A stretch of DNA of 64,000 nt from Burkholderia sp. 4M9327F10. Lineage in GTDB: Bacteria; Pseudomonadota; Gammaproteobacteria; Burkholderiales; Burkholderiaceae. The position numbers were made by a program, and so were the translations under genes. The DNA lies in assembly GCF_005503145.1 (NCBI RefSeq), contig NZ_SCNV01000023.1, forward strand, positions 1-64,000. Reading direction: 5' to 3'. The notes below the pieces were generated by a model. That model saw only the letters and a program-made list of their open reading frames with translations. It had not been told where the DNA came from and made no database searches. Of this stretch, positions 58,457 to 64,000 are shown piece by piece; position 1 is the first letter of the stretch; every line of letters begins with the position of its first letter.

Positions 58457-58714
58457 ATGGGAATAATCTCCGAGAGTGGTTTGTGCATTGACGAGCAGTC
58501 GAAAATGTCGGGTGCGCATTCCGCAAAACTCGTACACAGCGAAATCATGCATATCCGGCAGGTGATCGAACGCCTGTCTGCGGCGGACCTGAGCCGCTCC
58601 GGGCTGCCGCGCGAGTACTGGCGCAAACGCCTGTACTCCGTCATGCAGAACCACCAATTGTCGCCAGCCCAGTTTGGCGAAGTTGACCGGATTCTGGCGG
58701 CACTAAACGAGTAG
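58457..58714 (+). CDS. Small hypothetical protein
   Basis: An 85-aa (or, from the ATG at 58505, 69-aa) mostly helical protein: VHSEIMHIRQVIERLSAADL, then REYWRKRLYSVMQNHQLSPA and FGEVDRILAAL. No signal peptide or membrane segment. The 58505 start (MSGAHSAKLVHSE) looks more natural, since the first 16 residues have no helical pattern. I recognise no family. It is divergent from iclR, with the operator between, so IclR may regulate it. Confidence 0.6.
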   Translation: MGIISESGLCIDEQSKMSGAHSAKLVHSEIMHIRQVIERLSAADLSRSGLPREYWRKRLYSVMQNHQLSPAQFGEVDRILAALNE

Positions 58715-58990
58715 CGGAAATGCTCGTATTCCTCAGCCTAAAACCCGGAACCATTTTCTTCCCTTCCGTTTCATTTCTTTTGAAAGCAAGTAAATAATAC
58801 CGCATTCTACATATGAAGCCGGCGTTTAATGCGCTCCGCATCAAGAATGCAACACCACTGCCGACACTTTTAGGTCCGTCCGCTGACACCCCGATGACAC
58901 GGCGTGTCCGGCCATCCCGCCGCGATTTGGTTTGCGCAATATAAAAACGTAAAATCCGCTGCATTCCAACGCTACTCGGAGACAACAGTG

Positions 58991-60082
58991 ATGGCGCGTG
59001 CAACCGGTTCCATTGCAGCTACAACGTATCGCGGCGAGACGATCGAAAACACGCATCTGGCCCATGTCGCCGTGGTCGACGCACAAGGGCACCTGCTGTA
59101 CCAGTTCGGCGATCCGGCACGCCTGACGCTAGCGCGCTCGGCGGCCAAGCCGGCGCAAGCGCTAGCTGTACTCGAAACGGGGGCGTTCGAGCGCTTCGGC
59201 TTCGAGGAAGCCGATCTCGCCCTGATGTGCGGCTCGCACAATAGCGAGGAGAGGCACATCGAACGCGCGCGGCAGATGCTCGCAAAAGCGCAGGCGAGTG
59301 AAGCCGACCTGCGCTGCGGCAGCCACCCGCCTTTGTCGGACGACGTCTACCGGGCGTGGATCAAGCGCGATTTCACACCCGGCGCGGTGTGCAGCAATTG
59401 CTCCGGCAAGCATGCCGGCATGCTCGCCGGCGCCCGGGCAATCGGCGCGGCGTTGCAGGACTACCACCTGGCCGAACATCCGTTGCAGGTGCGCGTGAAG
59501 CATACGGTGGCGGAGGTCTGCGATCTGCCGGATGACGCGGTGCAATGGGCTATCGACGGTTGCAATCTGCCTACCCCGGCCTTCCCACTCGAGCGCCTCG
59601 CGAGACTCTATGCGAAGCTCGCAGACGCAGCGGCGCAAGCTGCTGAACCGACCGGATCTGCAGAATCCGTCTCCACGCGCACCGCTGCACTGGCGCGCAT
59701 CTATCGCGCCATGACCACCTATCCGGAGATGGTTGCGGGCGAAGGACGCTTCTGTACTGCACTGATGCGCGGCTTCGACGGCGCCCTGATCGCCAAGGTG
59801 GGAGCCGAAGCGAGCTACGCGATCGGCGTGCGGCCCAGCCAGCAGACGGCCCGGCTTGGCGCCGCAGGCGGGCTGGGGATTGCCGTCAAGGTCGAGGATG
59901 GCAACAAGACCGCGCTTTACGCCGTGGTGGCAGATCTGCTGACGCAGCTCGAAATCGGCACGGCTGCGCAGCGGGCCCAGTTCGAATCGTTCCGTGCTCC
60001 GCCGATGCGCAACACCATGGGCGTGGAAATCGGGCGCATGATGTTGTCGGTCGGGCTGGAAGCCGTCGGCAAAGCGGCCTGA
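58991..60082 (+). CDS. L-asparaginase II (R. etli-type, PF06089)
   Basis: A 363-aa enzyme of the thermolabile asparaginase II family, different from the EcAII type. Typical text: FGDPARLTLARSAAKPAQAL, LMCGSHNSEERHIERARQM, CSNCSGKHAGMLAGARAIG with the Ser-Cys-Ser-Lys-His cluster near the active site, and GGLGIAVKVEDGNKTALYAV. It hydrolyses asparagine to aspartate and ammonia, in the cytoplasm. GGAGAC lies 8 nt before the ATG at 58991. It is close to an amino-acid ABC transporter and IclR, which suggests use of asparagine or a related compound, but the link is inferred. Confidence 0.9.
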   Translation: MARATGSIAATTYRGETIENTHLAHVAVVDAQGHLLYQFGDPARLTLARSAAKPAQALAVLETGAFERFGFEEADLALMCGSHNSEERHIERARQMLAKAQASEADLRCGSHPPLSDDVYRAWIKRDFTPGAVCSNCSGKHAGMLAGARAIGAALQDYHLAEHPLQVRVKHTVAEVCDLPDDAVQWAIDGCNLPTPAFPLERLARLYAKLADAAAQAAEPTGSAESVSTRTAALARIYRAMTTYPEMVAGEGRFCTALMRGFDGALIAKVGAEASYAIGVRPSQQTARLGAAGGLGIAVKVEDGNKTALYAVVADLLTQLEIGTAAQRAQFESFRAPPMRNTMGVEIGRMMLSVGLEAVGKAA

Positions 60083-60386
60083 GCCTTGGCTCAATTTCCC
60101 GCCAGGCACTCCGAAGAAAGTCCACGCGTGCGGACAGCGCGGTTCCCGCCTTAGGTACGCGCGCCGCCTGCCGCCACGCCGCATCACCCTGCCCCGATTA
60201 AGCTTCAGAATGGCCGACAGAGCCGATATTTAGCGCCACTTGCGGGCGGGCCCCGGTGTTACGCTCAAGTGATATCTATTGCCGGTCGAGCGCAAACCGC
60301 AAGGTGGGAATGGGCTTTACGTCGCAGCATGCCTTCGGGCAGTAAAGCCAGACTCGGATTGCAGCAAGACCGGGGGAGGCGCCGCG
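60083..60386. other. 304-bp intergenic region
   Basis: The gap between the asparaginase gene and the secreted Pro/Ala-rich protein. No gene, hairpin or operator stands out. It should carry the promoter of the downstream gene. Confidence 0.5.
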
Positions 60387-60929
60387 ATGAAAAAAATGAC
60401 CATTCCCATGGGCCTGACGCTGCTCGCGGTAAGCGGTGCCGCGTCAGCGTGGCAGCCCGTGGTGTACCCGATTCGCAGCCAGAGCCCGTGGCAGCAAAGC
60501 GTCGACTCCGCCACTTGCTACAGCGTGGCAAGCCAGCAGAGCAAGGTCAACATCACCCAGCAGGCGCAGGCGCCCATGCCACCCAAGTTCGCCTCGGGCA
60601 CCGCCCTGATTGGCGGACCGCAGGTCTCCCAGCCACCGCTGCCCGCCAGCGGCGCGGCATCTGCCAGCATGACGATGACGAGCGCCGCCCCGGCAGGCGC
60701 AATGCCCGCAAGCGGCACAGCAGCGGGAGCCGCCGCCCCCGTGGCGCAGGCAAGCGAACCGATGCCGAAAACCGACAAGAACGGCATACCCGAGTTGGGC
60801 GGCGCCAGCGAGCCGCAAAGCGCCGCCGAGGTGAAGCCGCCGCCCATGCCCCCACCCGAGCCGCCGATGACGCGCTACTGGCGCGCCTACGGCGTCTGCA
60901 TGCAAGGCCGCGGCTACGCGGTGCAGTGA
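60387..60929 (+). CDS. Secreted Pro/Ala-rich protein
   Basis: A 180-aa protein with a signal peptide (MKKMTIPMGLTLLAVSGAAS then AWQ), then low-complexity Ala/Pro/Ser sequence (ASGTAAGAAAPVAQASEPMP and PPPMPPPEPPMTRYW). A possible C-terminal motif, YWRAYGVCMQGRGYAV, follows; similar ends occur in small envelope proteins with a conserved Cys. GGGGGAGG is about 9 nt before the ATG. The function is unknown. It is convergent with the murA-like gene, with 29 bp between them. Confidence 0.75.
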   Translation: MKKMTIPMGLTLLAVSGAASAWQPVVYPIRSQSPWQQSVDSATCYSVASQQSKVNITQQAQAPMPPKFASGTALIGGPQVSQPPLPASGAASASMTMTSAAPAGAMPASGTAAGAAAPVAQASEPMPKTDKNGIPELGGASEPQSAAEVKPPPMPPPEPPMTRYWRAYGVCMQGRGYAVQ

Positions 60930-60958
60930 CGGTTAAGCGCTCGGCCCGCGCACAGGAT

Positions 60959-62260
60959 TCACTCGCCGCTGGTCCATTCCACGTTCGCCCCAACCGAGCG
61001 CAGGTTTTCCACGAAGTGCGGGTGGGCGCGGCGAATCGGCAGTGCATTCATGATTTCCGAGCGTCCTTCGATGCTCGCCGCCACCATCAGCAGCGCGATC
61101 GCCACGCGAATGATGTAGGGGCTTTCGACGCGTGCCGGACTCAACGGCAGGCCGCCGAACGTGATCAGCCGGTGCGGATCGGACAGGAACACGTGCGCGC
61201 CGAACTTGGAAAGCTCGACCGACCAGCCCATGGCGCCGTCATACACCTTGTTCCAGAACATCGCGCTACCTTCCGCCTTCACGCCGAGGGCAATAAAGAT
61301 AGGCAGCAGATCCACCGGCAGATACGGCCATGGCGCCGCTTCCACCTTGGTGAGGATATTCTGCGTAAACGGCCGGCGCACTCGCAGCGGGCCGTCACGC
61401 AAGGCGCGCGACCAGCCGTCGCGATGCACCACCTCAACACCGAACTTGGCAAAGGTCCGATCGATCAGCGGAAACTGCTCAGGTGCGGTATTGCGCACCA
61501 CGATATCGCCGCCGGTGATCGCGCCCAACGCCAGAAAAGTGGCGATTTCGTGGAAATCCTCGCTAAAGCGAAACTCGCCGCCGCCGAGCTTTTGACCGCC
61601 GGAGACACTCAGGCGCGACGTGCCGATACCCTCGATTGCTACGCCCAGCATGGCGAGGAAGCGGCAAAACTCCTGCACGTGCGGCTCGGATGCGGCATTG
61701 ACGAGCGTCGAGGTGCCGTTGGCCGACGCCGCGCACAACACGAAGTTCTCCGTGGTGGTGACCGACGCATAGTCCAGCCAGTGATGATTCGCGCTCATCT
61801 GCGTCTCTGCGCGCACGATCAGCGAATCGGCCGTGCGTGCCACGCGCGCGCCGAAGCGCTCGAACACCTCCACATGCGGATCGATCTCGCGCACGCCGAG
61901 CGTGCAGCCCTTCACATCGTTCTCCAGACGCGCCACGCCGAAACGCGCCAGCAGCGGTGGAACCAGCATGATCGACGAGCGCATTTCCTCCGGCAGCTTG
62001 TGCGTCACGGGATCGAAGGTGGTGGCGTGATGGTGCAGATCGAGAATGCCGGTGTGGAAATCCATCGACACTTCGCTGCCCAGCGTGCGGAAGATTTCGA
62101 GAATCTTCTTGACGTCAGTGATCTCAGGAACGCCGATCAGGCGCAATGGCTCGCTGGTCAGCAGCGTGGCACAGAGAATCGGCAGGACAGCGTTTTTGTT
62201 GGCAGATGGTTCGATCTCCCCGCGGAGCGGGAGACCGCCATGTACGATCAGGTTCGACAT
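60959..62260 (-). CDS. Divergent MurA paralogue (UDP-GlcNAc 1-carboxyvinyltransferase-like)
   Basis: A 433-aa enolpyruvyl transferase. Catalytic residues can be placed: Lys22-Asn23 in SANKNAVLPILCATLL, Arg94 in EEMRSSIMLV, the PEP-binding Cys119 in KGCTLGVREIDPH, and the base Asp in LPVDLLPIF. It starts MSNLIVHGGLPLRGEIEPSA; a longer upstream frame is not conserved. MurA makes the first committed precursor of peptidoglycan. The sequence departs from canonical MurA (no GAKNAALPILAA block), so it is probably a second, divergent copy; the ordinary murA should be elsewhere in the chromosome. Confidence 0.82.
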   Translation of the reverse strand: MSNLIVHGGLPLRGEIEPSANKNAVLPILCATLLTSEPLRLIGVPEITDVKKILEIFRTLGSEVSMDFHTGILDLHHHATTFDPVTHKLPEEMRSSIMLVPPLLARFGVARLENDVKGCTLGVREIDPHVEVFERFGARVARTADSLIVRAETQMSANHHWLDYASVTTTENFVLCAASANGTSTLVNAASEPHVQEFCRFLAMLGVAIEGIGTSRLSVSGGQKLGGGEFRFSEDFHEIATFLALGAITGGDIVVRNTAPEQFPLIDRTFAKFGVEVVHRDGWSRALRDGPLRVRRPFTQNILTKVEAAPWPYLPVDLLPIFIALGVKAEGSAMFWNKVYDGAMGWSVELSKFGAHVFLSDPHRLITFGGLPLSPARVESPYIIRVAIALLMVAASIEGRSEIMNALPIRRAHPHFVENLRSVGANVEWTSGE

Positions 62261-63058
62261 GTTCGGGAGAGGCGGGTAGAGAGGGGGGACATAAGGCCGA
62301 TATGATGCCACTGCGCGGGGAGCGTGGACGATCGGCAAAAGCTGATTTTTGCACTGGACCGTGAACGCTGCGCGGGTTGCCGCGTGGCCATGCGTCTCTG
62401 GCCCCATTGACCGGGGGTAAGCCCCGCTTGCCGGATAATCCGGTTCTTGCCGCAGCGAAACCAGCATCCGGTCCATCCCGATCAAGTTGCGCACTGCGTG
62501 GTCCGGCAAGCGAGCAATGCTCCGCTCTCCGAATCAATTTGCAATGGTCAAATACCATGAGATCGAGTTGGGTTCACGCCCAGCATGCCTTCAATGCGCA
62601 GTGGACGTCAGATTTTACATTCGATATTTTTCTACAAAAACTCACAAAAGTCGACAAACAATTTTTTAACGCGTGATAATTTCACGAACATAAATATATG
62701 CAGCTTGGGGAAGGTGGGCAAATGGTTCGACGGCACACGTCTGCTGTTTGCCTGAAAGAACTGTAAACCTGAAGATCGAGCGCCCTTGTGAGTAGAGGCG
62801 CCATGATCTGCGTGGAAGGAGCAGGTATACGATGGACCACCCAGTCTGCACCCGTGACGGGCCGATCACTCCAGCCAGGCCTTGGCGATCGAGCTAAAAC
62901 ACTGTCGCCCCTCTTTGTCGCCCATACGCACAACGCTTCGCCCATTGCCGGCGCGAAGCGTTGAGTCTATGCCGCACAGCCTCTCTACGGTACGCAGGTT
63001 GCATGGCGTGAAGCCACGCCTCTACCGGCAGAAAATCATTCCGTTGACGGATTCAAAA
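62261..63058. other. 798-bp intergenic region with an AT-rich core and an inverted repeat
   Basis: Between the murA-like gene (minus) and the response-regulator-like gene (plus). The 90 bp at 62611-62700 are about 27% G+C by hand count, far below the rest of the window. An 11-bp inverted repeat lies at 62931-62963 (listed separately). Open frames here are short and lack ribosome sites. The promoters of both flanking genes should be in this gap. Confidence 0.6.
62931..62963. repeat. 11-bp inverted repeat upstream of the response-regulator-like gene
   Basis: CAACGCTTCGC / GCGAAGCGTTG, perfect arms, separated by 11 bp, ending 95 bp before the ATG at 63059. It may be an operator or a terminator stem in the leader; it lacks a T-run. 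Confidence 0.6.
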
Positions 63059-63781
63059 ATGAGCATCGCCATACTGACCGCCCTAGCAGCCGAGGCGGAC
63101 TTTCTGAAACTTCATCTGGAAGCGGGCAATTACGAGTGTCATCTGTTCCAGTCCGAGCATGACCTGTACACGATGGCGCTTCAGCGCCCATTCGACCTCG
63201 TGATGCTTGGCCACGTGACCGAAGACACGAACCCGGTCGAGACGCTAACACGGCTTCGCCTCAAACTGCCGGCCGGATTGCCGGTGCTGGTCTGCTCGGA
63301 GCCGGAAGTCGCGCCCGAATTGCTTTACCTCTCGACCTCCGGGATCGCCGATATCCTGCGCCTGCCGACCACATCGGAGAGCTTGATTGCCCGGGTCGAC
63401 ACCATACTGAGCCGCACGTCGAAGGGCGCGCGAAGTTGCCCCGAGGAAAGCTTCGGCGAATACCGTTTCGATCACTCCGGCCAAGGTGTTTTTATTGCCG
63501 GAAATTTTATTAGCCTGACAAGAAAGCAATACGATTTTTCTTTGCTGCTATTCAGGAATATGTCGCGACCGGTTTCCATTTCCCATATAAGGGAAGTCGT
63601 GTGGAATCAGAAAGCCGAACTCATATCGCGGACCATTGATAGTCATGCATCCATGATCCGCTCGAAGCTCAATCTTCGGCCGCACAATGGTTATATTCTG
63701 AGCAGCGTCTATCGTTACGGCTATATCCTGGAGCAGGTCAGCGAGCCGCACATGACCGATCCGCCCGGCGAACTGGAATAA
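63059..63781 (+). CDS. Response-regulator-like protein with degenerate receiver
   Basis: A 240-aa protein. The C-terminal half is an OmpR/PhoB winged helix (FISLTRKQYDFSLLLFRNMS, then RTIDSHASMIRSKLNLRPHN and YILSSVYRYGYILE). The N-terminal half has receiver length and order (AILTALAAEADFLKLHLEAG and FDLVMLGHVTEDTNPVETLT) but lacks the phospho-Asp: position 51 is Gly in DLVMLG where the consensus has Asp, the N-terminal acidic pair is replaced, and the conserved Lys near DILRLPTTSE is missing. It should not be regulated by ordinary phosphorylation. No sensor kinase is adjacent. The start at 63059 gives the receiver; the open frame upstream is not conserved. Confidence 0.78.
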   Translation: MSIAILTALAAEADFLKLHLEAGNYECHLFQSEHDLYTMALQRPFDLVMLGHVTEDTNPVETLTRLRLKLPAGLPVLVCSEPEVAPELLYLSTSGIADILRLPTTSESLIARVDTILSRTSKGARSCPEESFGEYRFDHSGQGVFIAGNFISLTRKQYDFSLLLFRNMSRPVSISHIREVVWNQKAELISRTIDSHASMIRSKLNLRPHNGYILSSVYRYGYILEQVSEPHMTDPPGELE

Positions 63782-63798
63782 CGCCGGGTGCGGCGCGC

Positions 63799-64000
63799 TC
63801 AGCCCTGCAGACGTGCTTCGATTTGCCCAATCAACCGCCCGGTCCAGCGACGCAGCGCGGCGTTGGACGCCACCAGCGCGGTCGAATACCCCAGCACTTC
63901 GTACACCTTGCCGCGGTGGATCTTCGAGACCTTGGCCGGATCGAGCCACGCCTCGTTATGCACCAGAAGCACCAAGGTTTCGAGACCGATCAGCACCGGC
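63799..64000 (-). CDS. Partial protein at the right edge (C-terminal part)
   Basis: An open frame on the minus strand runs from the window edge to a stop at 63799. The last 65 residues read LIGLETLVLLVHNEAWLDPA, then KIHRGKVYEVLGYSTALVAS and end GQIEARLQG. It continues beyond the right edge, so only the C-terminus is visible. No domain can be named. It converges with the response-regulator-like gene with a gap of 17 bp. Confidence 0.45.
   Translation of the reverse strand, partial: PVLIGLETLVLLVHNEAWLDPAKVSKIHRGKVYEVLGYSTALVASNAALRRWTGRLIGQIEARLQG

Noticed and set aside
60269..62305. A 678-codon open frame on the plus strand opposite murA
   Set aside because: It is antisense to the MurA-like gene, which has a recognised family, catalytic residues and a proper start. 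The composition of the antisense frame (Arg-, Ala- and His-rich) is typical of high-G+C shadow frames.
1..64000. Prophage, insertion sequence, CRISPR or tRNA features
   Set aside because: I looked for integrase, transposase, terminal repeats, spaced direct repeats and cloverleaf-like stretches and found none that I can support.

Overview
The window looks like a chromosomal segment of a Burkholderiaceae bacterium, most probably Paraburkholderia. The signs are high G+C coding DNA, a hopanoid hpnJ-hpnI-hpnL run, DUF4148 and WxxGHW-repeat small exported proteins, an ECF42 sigma factor with YciI-like partners, a MocR regulator next to an FdhF/YdeP oxidoreductase, and phosphocholine-type phospholipase C. 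I see no rRNA, tRNA, CRISPR array, prophage or insertion sequence. The taxonomic call is inference from gene content; no search was run.

Layout. 1-3.7 kb (minus strand) carries hopanoid side-chain genes: hpnJ, hpnI and the N-terminal part of hpnL. 4.2-9.3 kb (minus) holds an ECF sigma factor, a membrane protein that is probably its anti-sigma factor, a periplasmic CpxP/Spy-like protein, DUF1800 and DUF1501 proteins, and three tiny exported proteins (two WxxGHW-repeat proteins and an unusually small 34-aa lipoprotein). 9.5-12.6 kb (plus) has an AraC regulator, a quinone-oxidoreductase-like enzyme, XapX and DUF4337 proteins. 12.6-15.0 kb (minus) is an ECF42 sigma factor with two YciI/DGPF proteins. 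15.4-18.7 kb contains a methyltransferase, a FitAB toxin-antitoxin locus whose antitoxin is frameshifted, a DOPA-dioxygenase-like protein behind a GNAT remnant, and a HiPIP-nitroreductase pair.

19-28.3 kb is an accessory stretch: a DUF1444-like protein, two Ser/Thr/Asp-rich proteins around a truncated TauE/SafE gene, a CPBP protease, a GNAT, a ProQ-family RNA chaperone, a TetR regulator with tandem operators facing a small membrane protein, a solo HigA-like protein and an MFS transporter. 28.4-37 kb has an aldo/keto reductase, then a minus-strand carbohydrate run: debranching enzyme, MGH1-like glucosidase, zwf and polyphosphate glucokinase. Together these could take an alpha-glucan to 6-phosphogluconolactone. 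37-45 kb contains phospholipase C, an amino-acid binding protein with an AstE/AspA-like deacylase divergent from a LysR regulator, and an MFS-TetR pair with a clear operator.

45-49 kb has a GT4 glycosyltransferase and two CelD/FemAB-like acyltransferases, probably surface-glycan genes. 49-54 kb contains a MarR regulator with two identical 15-bp boxes, a MocR-wHTH pair and an FdhF/YdeP oxidoreductase. 54-60 kb holds an IclR regulator, a three-gene polar amino-acid ABC transporter and an R. etli-type asparaginase. 60-64 kb has a secreted Pro/Ala-rich protein, a divergent MurA paralogue, a response-regulator-like protein lacking its phosphorylation residues, and a partial gene at the right edge.

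Most notable items: the one-base frameshift in fitA beside an intact toxin; the MarR boxes upstream of both marR and a 44-aa membrane protein; the ECF sigma-DUF1800-DUF1501-small lipoprotein block; the degenerate receiver protein; the tandem TetR operators; and several unusually long perfect hairpins. I see no clearly new defence or mobile system.
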